Assembly (NCBI GenBank): GCA_017415165.1
Contig: JAFQIY010000047.1
Span: forward strand, 1-53,828
Length of the DNA stretch: 53,828 nucleotides
Source: Oscillospiraceae bacterium
GTDB taxonomy: Bacteria; Bacillota; Clostridia; Oscillospirales; Ruminococcaceae
Direction: 5' to 3'
In this document: positions 41,837 through 48,545 of the stretch, in pieces
Layout: every line of letters begins with the position of its first letter
Numbering within the stretch: the stretch's first letter is position 1
Made by a program: the position numbers and the translations under genes
Notes under the pieces: generated by a model
What the model was told of the DNA's origin: nothing
Databases searched by the model: none
What the model saw: only the letters and a program-made list of their open reading frames with translations

Positions 41837-42802
41837 TTATGCGATATTAAGCACCTTAACTGCGTCTGCGGAAATTACAGAGAAGCCTGCATTTACCGCA
41901 ACTGCCGCCGCTTCGGAAAGCTTGGAAATAAGCTTGTCAACCTCAACGACAACCTCGCCGCCTCTGATGAATTCCAGAGCACAGTTCTTGTCCATACCGA
42001 TTGCGATATCGTCCGCAACCGCAGAGGAAACAACGATTTCTGCGCCGAATGGTGTGAGCATATTGCCGCCGCTTGTTGTGACAGCCTTGTTCATCTCGTC
42101 AAATGCAAGAATTTTCGCCGCCGTTGCAGGTGAACATACAACCGCATTCATTTCGCAGTTTGTGAACTTGCCCCAGAACGCCGCAAGCTCGGAGTAATTG
42201 AAATCGCCGCCTGTCATAGAAACAGTTTCAGCCGCCGCTGTTACCGCTGTGATTGCAGATGCTTCAATTGCCTTAGCAAGCTTTGCACCTACCGCACGGA
42301 GAGCTACCGCAAAAACGTCAAGTCTCTGCTGTCTGATTGCTTCATACGGAGCATTGATAAGACGTGCAAACTTCTTGAGTGCAATCGGTGCAGATGTAAG
42401 AGAAATGCTGCTTTCAGGAAGCGCACCGCCAACAGCAATTTCACCGTCGTATGCAGCTGTGCCGTCAGAAAGTACAATGCCGCGGCAGTCGATACCGTCT
42501 GCAATGCTCATTGCCGCAGTAATCTTGTTAACACAGCCGCTGTTAAGACCGCTTTCTACAGCACGTCTTACAAACTCAGGGAAAAGAAGTGCACTTTCTG
42601 CAGACTGGAAGAACTTGTCCACCTTGTCAGCATTTACACCCTTCACCTTGATGTCGAAGCGCTTCAGCTGACGTTCAAAAGCGTCAAGCTTTGCAAGACC
42701 GTCTGTGTAGTTTTCAGATGGGTCAAGCGCTTCAAGTGCCTGAGAGAAAGACTTGCCTGAAAGATTATAAAGACCCTTTTCGATTTTGATAGAATTAAAC
42801 AT
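41837..42802 (-). CDS. Major capsid protein (HK97-fold-like)
   Basis: 321 residues from ATG 42802 with AGGAGG eleven bases ahead; the longer frame is repeat-derived. An N-terminal helical region (MFNSIKIEKGLYNLSGKSFS to about residue 70), ALLFPEFVRRAVESGLN, ALKKFARLINAPYEAIRQQR, and a C-terminal beta part with MLTPFGAEIVVSSAV, CALEFIRGGEVVVEVDKLIS. This is the usual plan of phage capsid proteins of the HK97 group (N-arm, E-loop, P and A domains). Being the third gene after terminase and portal, it is the obvious shell protein. Confidence 0.75.
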   Translation of the reverse strand: MFNSIKIEKGLYNLSGKSFSQALEALDPSENYTDGLAKLDAFERQLKRFDIKVKGVNADKVDKFFQSAESALLFPEFVRRAVESGLNSGCVNKITAAMSIADGIDCRGIVLSDGTAAYDGEIAVGGALPESSISLTSAPIALKKFARLINAPYEAIRQQRLDVFAVALRAVGAKLAKAIEASAITAVTAAAETVSMTGGDFNYSELAAFWGKFTNCEMNAVVCSPATAAKILAFDEMNKAVTTSGGNMLTPFGAEIVVSSAVADDIAIGMDKNCALEFIRGGEVVVEVDKLISKLSEAAAVAVNAGFSVISADAVKVLNIA

Positions 42803-42831
42803 ATTAATATTCCTCCTGTTAATTTGATGAC

Positions 42832-42918
42832 GAGTGTGGAGTGTGGAGTGAGGAGTTGTTGTGTAAACTATGGTTTTTCCCCTAACTCCACACTCCACTT
42901 TCCTAACTCCACACTCAT
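42832..42918. repeat. Shortened GTGGAGT palindromic repeat between portal and capsid genes
   Basis: CGAGTGTGGAGTGTGGAGTG, AGGAGTT and the core TGTGTAAACTATGGTTTT (inverse orientation to copy A), then CCTAACTCCACACTCCACTT and TCCTAACTCCACACTC. The AAATTATAATTT ends are lost. Confidence 0.8.
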
Positions 42919-42922
42919 AATT

Positions 42923-44086
42923 TTACATTCCAATTTCCTTTTCGATTTTCGCCGCCTGTGCGTTGTGAAGTCTTGCCTGTGCGAGGACAGCCTCGTCCTG
43001 AAGATTGATATTTTCCCACTCAACGGAAACGCTTCCGCTGCCGCCGATAAGCGCAAGATAGGTGCTGCAAATCTGCTTTATCACAGGCGTAAGCTGTCTG
43101 CGGTAAAACTCCAGCTCAGATGTAAGAATATCCGCCTGCTGTGAGGACATCCTCTCCGTTGAAGACCAGGTCAGACCAAGCAGAAACGGCGGCACGGAAA
43201 GCTTTGCAACAATCTGCTCAAGAAGCTGTCGCACGGGAATTTCCGTGTCGATAATCTGATTATCCGCACCGATAACCTTTATTCCCACGTCGCCCACCGC
43301 AACAAAGTCACGCACCTCGCCGCAGCGCATTGCGTTCATTCCCTCGCTCCATTCCTTTGCAATCTGCTGTGCACGCTCCTTTGCAAAAGCCATTTCGCTG
43401 CTGTCTGACGGCTTGTAGGTTACAGCGTAACGCACGTTACCCACACGGTCAAAATTCTGACCGATGCACTGATAAATTCTCATCAACACCGCCGAAATGC
43501 AGGGGAGTCCCCTGAGAATTGACTGACCGTCAGGATTTTTCGTGTTAGGATTGAGTGCACCGTAAACTATAAGCTGAGGATTTGCAGCAGCACGCCACTC
43601 GTTGTCATTGTCAAGCATAAAATAACGTCTCTCACAAGGGTTTTCACCTGCACGACAGCAGAAACGGTTGACGTTTATCGGAGCAATACCCTCCACATCG
43701 CCCGTCTGATGATTTACAAGTATCTCTGCCGCCGCTGAACCGTAAGTAAGCAGGCTGTCGAGAAATGCGTCAGTAAAAGCATAGATTGACACGCCGCCTG
43801 TGCCCACGGGAATTTCCTCAGTAAAGCTGTCCATAGCCTCCTGAAAGCGCTCATCAGCGCATATTACCCTGTAGCCGCCTGTAAGTCTGATAATTTTCTG
43901 AATTGCCGCATCGACAATCGGCACCGAATAACGCAGATTGTCATAAAGCTGACGCTCGTTTGCACCTCCCGGCTGAAGCGTGAACAGATTCACACCCTTT
44001 TCAGCAAACCTGCCGCCGCTTACCACACCGCACTCAATAGGCTTAATGTCAGCATCACGGCTCAGAAATCTTTTGATAATGTTCAT
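42923..44086 (-). CDS. Phage portal protein
   Basis: 387 residues. Dodecameric DNA gateway at the capsid vertex. Conserved features: IVDAAIQKIIRLTGGYRV, FLDSLLTYGSAAAEILVN, GQSILRGLPCISAVLMRIYQ, the stem/helix LRQLLEQIVAKLSVPPFLLG followed by TWSSTERMSSQQADILTSELEF and the helical tail ending AAKIEKEIGM. These are typical of SPP1/HK97-type portals. AGGAGG ribosome site. It follows terL (143 bases) with a repeat copy between them. Confidence 0.85.
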   Translation of the reverse strand: MNIIKRFLSRDADIKPIECGVVSGGRFAEKGVNLFTLQPGGANERQLYDNLRYSVPIVDAAIQKIIRLTGGYRVICADERFQEAMDSFTEEIPVGTGGVSIYAFTDAFLDSLLTYGSAAAEILVNHQTGDVEGIAPINVNRFCCRAGENPCERRYFMLDNDNEWRAAANPQLIVYGALNPNTKNPDGQSILRGLPCISAVLMRIYQCIGQNFDRVGNVRYAVTYKPSDSSEMAFAKERAQQIAKEWSEGMNAMRCGEVRDFVAVGDVGIKVIGADNQIIDTEIPVRQLLEQIVAKLSVPPFLLGLTWSSTERMSSQQADILTSELEFYRRQLTPVIKQICSTYLALIGGSGSVSVEWENINLQDEAVLAQARLHNAQAAKIEKEIGM

Positions 44087-44107
44087 AAATTCCTCCTGAA
44101 TAAATAT

Positions 44108-44230
44108 AAATTATAATTTATAGAGTTAGGAGTGTTGAGAGTGGAGTGTGGAGTTGTTGTGTAAACTATGGTTCTCTTTAACTCCTCACTCCACTCTCCA
44201 AACTCCACACTCACAGACAAATTACAATTT
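44108..44230. repeat. 123-bp palindromic repeat, full copy D (inverted)
   Basis: Opposite orientation to copies A-C: TAGAGTTAGGAGTGTTGAGA to CTCCACACTCACAGACAAATT. The right terminal palindrome carries one change (AAATTACAATTT). Its last bases contribute to the terL stop codon. It is located between terL and the portal gene. Confidence 0.92.
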
Positions 44231-45482
44231 ACCGTTTCACGTTCCCTGCCCAGAAACCGCCCTCGTCGCTGCGGAAGAACGGACTCGTCACAAAATACCT
44301 CATATCGTCCATAGCGTGGTCGTTTTCCTTGATGGGAACATCACCGCTGCGGCTTTCATCCCAGCGGTACAAGGTAAACTCCCTCAGAATGTCCGTGCAG
44401 CTTTCACTGAACATAAGCCTGCCGTCCCTTAAAGCGTCTGAACAGCGCCTTATGCCCGACAGCACGTCATTCTGTGCCTTTGTAACGGGAAACTCGCCGT
44501 GACGACGGATACATTCAATAAAAGATGCCGCCGACGGGTCAACGATAACTCCCTCGACCCGCCTGCCGCCTATAAGCTTACAAAGCCCCTCGTAATGTTC
44601 CTCGTCAGTCCTTGACATACCCTCCCGTTTTGAACTGTAATAATACTCGGCAATTCTGTACCACACTCCGTCATTCCTGCCCCATAAACCAAACGATGAC
44701 GGATTGACCGTTCCGTAATCGCAGGAAACAACGTACTTCTCAAAGCTGTCGGGAAGCCTGCACACAACGTACTTTTCCTCCGAGAACAACGGGTACACCA
44801 GACCCTCTGCCGCTACCCATTTTCCCAGCACGAACCTGTCGTAGAACGTGCCCGAATAAAGCCGCTTGTATCTCTCACGGACTTCCTCCGAAAGTGACGG
44901 ATTGTCGTCCATCGTGAAGTGCAGATACAGCGCATTCTTCTCCCTTGCCCTGAGCACCCACTCACGGTAAAACCAGTGATACGGATAAGACGGATTACAG
45001 CTGAACCAGATTTTCGAGCCGCTTACCGAGCACCTTGCCAACGCCTGCTCCACAAAGGAACGGGGCATCAGCACCACCTCGTCGAGCATTACACCGCTGA
45101 GCGTAATGCCCTGAATAAGAGCCGCCGAGCCTTCGTCCTTGCCGCCGAAAAAGTAGAAACGGTTCGTCCTGCCGCCTGCCGAAATGTCAGCATAGCTGCC
45201 GCTTACCTTTTCGGTGCAGCGGAAACCAAGCCCCCTCAGCGAGGACAGCAGCGGCGTAACAACATTTCTTCGCAATGAAGTAACCGTCTTGCCGCATATC
45301 GCAAAAACTCCGCCGTCAAATTCCGACATCGCCCACGCCGCAAAGGAAAGCGACATACAAAGTGTCTTGCCGCTGCGCACCGCACCGTCGCAGATGACCG
45401 CATCGCAGTTTCTGTGTTCTTTCGTCCTCCACCACGTCAGCACCGCAAGCTGCTTCTGAGAGAACTGCGTGAATTTCGCCAA
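44229..45482 (-). CDS. terL: Terminase large subunit (PBSX-type)
   Basis: 417 residues. ATP-driven DNA packaging motor and headful/cos nuclease. Walker A DGAVRSGKTLCMSLSF (about 32-47), Walker B GVMLDEVVLMPRSF, ATPase coupling motif FSCNPSYPYHWFY, and RNase-H-like nuclease residues in VVSCDYGTVNPSSFGLWG, VEGVIVDPSAASFIECIRR and the late HAMDDMRYF. All catalytic positions look intact. The stop codon lies at the edge of repeat copy D. Second gene of the cassette, 23 bases after terS. Confidence 0.9.
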   Translation of the reverse strand: MAKFTQFSQKQLAVLTWWRTKEHRNCDAVICDGAVRSGKTLCMSLSFAAWAMSEFDGGVFAICGKTVTSLRRNVVTPLLSSLRGLGFRCTEKVSGSYADISAGGRTNRFYFFGGKDEGSAALIQGITLSGVMLDEVVLMPRSFVEQALARCSVSGSKIWFSCNPSYPYHWFYREWVLRAREKNALYLHFTMDDNPSLSEEVRERYKRLYSGTFYDRFVLGKWVAAEGLVYPLFSEEKYVVCRLPDSFEKYVVSCDYGTVNPSSFGLWGRNDGVWYRIAEYYYSSKREGMSRTDEEHYEGLCKLIGGRRVEGVIVDPSAASFIECIRRHGEFPVTKAQNDVLSGIRRCSDALRDGRLMFSESCTDILREFTLYRWDESRSGDVPIKENDHAMDDMRYFVTSPFFRSDEGGFWAGNVKR

Positions 45483-45505
45483 ACAACCAACCTCCGTTCA
45501 ATTTC

Positions 45506-45997
45506 TTATTCAGCCTTGTCAGCAGCCGTATTTTCGGCAGCCTCGCCGATAGCATCGAAGAAGCTCTGTGCAAGGTCATCAACAGCCTTGCCGCTGCGGA
45601 TTTCATTAAGCTTTTCAATAGCCTTGAGCCTGTCCGCAAATTTGATTTCGCAGACTCCCTTGCCGATTTTGAACTCGGCAACATTATAAAGGTCAAGCTT
45701 TCTTATGTCCGCCTCGGTAAGCTCCTCAGGATTGCTTTCCGCAAGAATTACCGCATCGTTTATCCTGCCGTTGATAAGCCTTTCGAGAGCGTCCTCAACC
45801 GTGCTTCCCACAGCCTTTTTCATCGTAACAGCCATTGAAGCCAGAAACCCGAATGCCTGAGGGTGAGAAAGAATTTTCATACCCTCCTCATAAGCAGACC
45901 CGTGAGCAAACCCACAAGCGGCGGCAGCCTCCTCAACGTTTCTGCTCCTGAAGAACTGATACAGAAATTTTTTCTGTGCCTTAGTGAGATTCTGCAC
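45506..45997 (-). CDS. terS: Terminase small subunit-like protein
   Basis: 163 residues, GTG start with AAAGGGGG seven bases ahead. N-terminal helix-turn-helix MQNLTKAQKKFLYQFFRSRN and VEEAAAACGFAHGSAYEEG for recognising the packaging site, then a helical oligomerisation region (LERLINGRINDAVILAE) and the DLYNVAEFKIGKGVCEIKF segment with an acidic tail. This is the terminase-small layout of PBSX-type elements. It opens the cassette; a terminator-like hairpin lies about 55-90 bases upstream. Confidence 0.78.
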   Translation of the reverse strand: MQNLTKAQKKFLYQFFRSRNVEEAAAACGFAHGSAYEEGMKILSHPQAFGFLASMAVTMKKAVGSTVEDALERLINGRINDAVILAESNPEELTEADIRKLDLYNVAEFKIGKGVCEIKFADRLKAIEKLNEIRSGKAVDDLAQSFFDAIGEAAENTAADKAE

Positions 45998-46049
45998 CCA
46001 TACACCCCCTTTCCGCAGAGCACCTTTGCGTATGCCCTACACAAAAAGG

Positions 46050-46088
46050 CTTAAAAAACGAAAAAGTTGCACGCGAACGTGCAACTTT
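46050..46088 (-). terminator. Terminator/attenuator hairpin ahead of terS
   Basis: Minus strand AAAGTTGCACG / CGTGCAACTTT with a TTCG tetraloop, followed by TTCGTTTTTT. It points toward terS and lies between any upstream promoter and the cassette, so it could attenuate cassette expression or end an upstream transcript. Confidence 0.7.
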
Positions 46089-46169
46089 CAGAAAAATATT
46101 TTTTTGTTTTATTGTGTATTTGTAGCAACGCACAAAATCACCGTGCAACTATTGTCAAGGCAGACATAA

Positions 46170-46199
46170 AAAGTCCGTGCCAAATATGACACGGACTTT
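46170..46199. repeat. Extra copy of the cotH terminator stem-loop
   Basis: AAAGTCCGTG, loop CCAAATATGA, CACGGACTTT. The same 30 bases recur at 46382-46411 with one change; the two copies flank the AT-rich repeat as direct repeats. Confidence 0.85.
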
Positions 46200-46381
46200 C
46201 AGTTTGTCGAAAAAGACTTTTCGACAATGAATAGTGAATATTGAATAATGAAGAATGAATAATTAAGGAATTGCCTTCGGCAATAATATTAAAAACGTCC
46301 GCAAAGCGGACACTTTAACTATTCATTATTCTTTATTCATTATTCATTTTTCATTAGCCTGTCGACTTTATCGACAGGCTC
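46200..46381. repeat. AT-rich repeat of ATGAATAATGAAT type with embedded hairpins, copy 1
   Basis: Contains GTCGAAAA/TTTTCGAC, TATTCATTATT-type words on both sides, GAATTGCC/GGCAAT, GTCCGC/GCGGAC, and at the cotH end GCCTGTCGA/TCGACAGGC. The inverse-oriented second copy is at 53689 to the window end. Confidence 0.88.
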
Positions 46382-46411
46382 AAAGTCCGTGCCAAATATG
46401 ACACGGACCTT
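46382..46411 (-). terminator. cotH terminator
   Basis: Minus strand AAGGTCCGTG / CACGGACTTT four bases after the cotH stop, with a short T run, immediately followed by the AT-rich repeat. Confidence 0.75.
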
Positions 46412-46415
46412 AAAA

Positions 46416-48476
46416 TTATTCAAAAACAGCCTTGAGCGTAAAATCACCGCTGAAAGTTATCTCCGCAGAAGGAGAATTCGGGTCGGAAATTTCCGCACCC
46501 GTGCACTCCCAGCACTTGAATACCGCACCCTCAGCAGGCTCAGCCTCTACCGTCAGCGTGTAGTCAGGGAAATATCTTCCCGTGAATTCCTTGCCAAGGT
46601 CAAGCTTTGCACCCTCAACGTAAACCGTGCCCTTTGCCGCATCGGAACAATTGATTGTTACATTTGCAAACTTGCTTAAATCCATTGCATTCTGCATAAG
46701 ACCGGGGAACACAAGATAACGCTTGTCCATAAAGGTTTCAAGCTGATAAAGCTTGTCGTTGTAATACTTTGTCGTATCCCAGGAAAGCCACTCAGGACCG
46801 AAACGGTCAAAGGTATCGGGAACAAGCTTCTTGTAAACCGTGCCCATCTCATTGATAAGTGCAACAGCCTTTTCCTTCTCAAAGTTCACATTACGCATAT
46901 TGCACATCGCTGAAACAAGTTCTTCCTTGAAGCCTTCGTTTGCATAAAGCGACCAGAACATCGCCGCAGGATTTCTTGTTTCTTCGCCTGTTTCCTCGTC
47001 AACGGTTATCGCTTCAATTTCCGCAGCAGCATCAAACACCTTTGTGATGTTGTCCATTGTGTAGGTGTTTCCGTCAGCGTAAATACCTGTCGAATAATCT
47101 GTGTCGTAAACAAGCATACGCCACTTTCCGTCAGCATAAACGCTGTCCTCACCCGTATCCCTTACTCTCCACATCTGCCAGTTGTTGCCCTCGAAAATGC
47201 TGTCCTCATTATAGATGTAAAGATTAAGCGCAAGCATATCAACATAGCTTCCTATGTCAATCATTTCGCACGCCTTTGCATAGTTTGCCTCGTCCGTCAT
47301 ATCGTTAGACGTGATAAAATCGAACATATCGTTGTAAAGGCTGATGTCCTCATCGTTGCCCTCCTCGATTTTGTTCTTCTTCACAATAACGATATTCTTG
47401 TTGTCAAGACCATAGTTGTTTTCAATGTAGTTATCGGAGTAATCCTCCGCCATAGTGTACATTCCCCAGTATTCGCCGTTAAGGTATACAACGCACGGCG
47501 CAGCAGCCATTGTGTCAAATCTGCCGCCCTCAGCAAGCTTCTGAAGATACGGGTCACGGATTTTTGCATAGTCGCAGTCGTTGCCGCCGTTGCGGAGTAC
47601 GAAGGACTTGTACTTCGTAACCTCGCCCGTCCCGTCGCTTCGCTGAACATTCGGAATAATCGGATATTCAATCGCCTTTAAGCCGTAATCCTCCCTTGCA
47701 ACAACACGGAAGCTTTTCTGAGTTGCACTTCTTGAAGCCGCACCCATAATACGGAAGCCCACATCCTGCATAAAGCCTGCACCTGTTGCGTCTATGTATT
47801 CAAGATTTACGGGACGCTCCCACTCTCTGCCCCTGTTTGAGTAGTTGCCCTCAGCCTGCCACGCTTCATAAGGACCTGTCTGCGCCGCAACCCATTCGTC
47901 ATAGGTTTTTCCGAGGACATAAATGCCCTTTTCGTAATCATAAAGGTTATCCGCCTCAGTCAGAAGCGATATGACAGGCACTTCACCGTATTCCTCGTTA
48001 CGGTCAATTCCGACCCAGAATGTGCCGTTTCGCACCTGACTTTTTGTCCCGTCAGGAAGATATGCAACCGCCCTGATTACGTTTGCTTTTTTGACCTTGC
48101 CGTTGGGAATGTAATCTCCGCCTGCACTTGTACCCGTCTGCTGACTTAGCCTATTGGGAGAATTGGTGTTGTTGGTGAGAACAATTCCACCCATATAAAG
48201 AGTATCAGTATCATCAGGTACACTTCCGTCAGTAGTGTAATAAATCTTTGCACCCTCAACGCCGCAGTTCATTTCAAGAGTGATATCCTCAGCGTAAAAA
48301 CCGCTTCCGTAGTTGAAAGTGACGTCATTCAAATCCCTCGCAGGTGCAGCAGTATACACAGCCACAACAGCAGGTGCTTCATCGGCATCCTTTCCCGAAT
48401 TTTCACAGCCTGCAAACCCTGCACACATCACAAGCGCAAGAATTGCAGCAATAAATTTATTCAAAGCTGAACGCAT
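46416..48476 (-). CDS. CotH-kinase-domain surface lipoprotein
   Basis: 686 residues. A lipoprotein signal peptide (FIAAILALVMCAGFAGCENSG, lipid Cys at about 24) is followed by a chitobiase/beta-hexosaminidase C-terminal-like beta domain (GAKIYYTTDGSVPDDTDTLY) and a CotH-like atypical kinase domain (about 150-560). The latter contains PVISLLTEADNLYDYEKGIY, RIMGAASRSATQKSFRVVA, FVLRNGGNDCDYAKIRDPYL, YLNGEYWGMYTMAEDY and WRMLVYDTDYSTG with the candidate metal Asp. The C-terminal ~75 residues form an InlB/Big-like repeat (AEPAEGAVFKCWECTG). CotH domains phosphorylate spore-coat proteins in Bacillus; in ruminococci they occur on extracellular, often cellulosome-linked, proteins. Own promoter at 48503-48532 and GGAGG site. 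No dockerin recognised. Confidence 0.85.
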   Translation of the reverse strand: MRSALNKFIAAILALVMCAGFAGCENSGKDADEAPAVVAVYTAAPARDLNDVTFNYGSGFYAEDITLEMNCGVEGAKIYYTTDGSVPDDTDTLYMGGIVLTNNTNSPNRLSQQTGTSAGGDYIPNGKVKKANVIRAVAYLPDGTKSQVRNGTFWVGIDRNEEYGEVPVISLLTEADNLYDYEKGIYVLGKTYDEWVAAQTGPYEAWQAEGNYSNRGREWERPVNLEYIDATGAGFMQDVGFRIMGAASRSATQKSFRVVAREDYGLKAIEYPIIPNVQRSDGTGEVTKYKSFVLRNGGNDCDYAKIRDPYLQKLAEGGRFDTMAAAPCVVYLNGEYWGMYTMAEDYSDNYIENNYGLDNKNIVIVKKNKIEEGNDEDISLYNDMFDFITSNDMTDEANYAKACEMIDIGSYVDMLALNLYIYNEDSIFEGNNWQMWRVRDTGEDSVYADGKWRMLVYDTDYSTGIYADGNTYTMDNITKVFDAAAEIEAITVDEETGEETRNPAAMFWSLYANEGFKEELVSAMCNMRNVNFEKEKAVALINEMGTVYKKLVPDTFDRFGPEWLSWDTTKYYNDKLYQLETFMDKRYLVFPGLMQNAMDLSKFANVTINCSDAAKGTVYVEGAKLDLGKEFTGRYFPDYTLTVEAEPAEGAVFKCWECTGAEISDPNSPSAEITFSGDFTLKAVFE

Positions 48477-48502
48477 AATATTCCTCCATACAATTTTTAA
48501 AA

Positions 48503-48532
48503 ATTATATCACGAAGCGTCCTCGATTGTCAA
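48503..48532 (-). promoter_or_regulatory. Promoter of the cotH gene
   Basis: Minus strand TTGACA, 18 bases, TATAAT, about 20-25 bases before the ribosome site; both hexamers perfect. Confidence 0.82.
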
Positions 48533-48545
48533 CCAAAAATGGAAT

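Larger units (their letters stand above)
45998..46415. other. 418-base spacer upstream of the phage cassette
   Basis: No protein gene seen. From the terS side it contains the terS ribosome site, a strong hairpin with T run (46050-46088), a third GTTGCACG word (about 46140-46150 on the minus strand), a TTGACA-like box without a convincing -10, then a duplicated terminator stem (46170-46199 and 46382-46411) flanking the AT-rich repeat at 46200-46381. Confidence 0.7.

Noticed and set aside
15051-44230. CRISPR array suspected from repeated GTGGAGT words
   Set aside because: The repeats are single palindromic elements scattered between genes, without regular spacers or cas genes.
38263-46100. tRNA-targeted prophage integration site
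   Set aside because: The cassette lies on the 5' (promoter) side of the tRNA cluster, and I saw no duplicate of a tRNA 3' end near 46 kb, nor any integrase.
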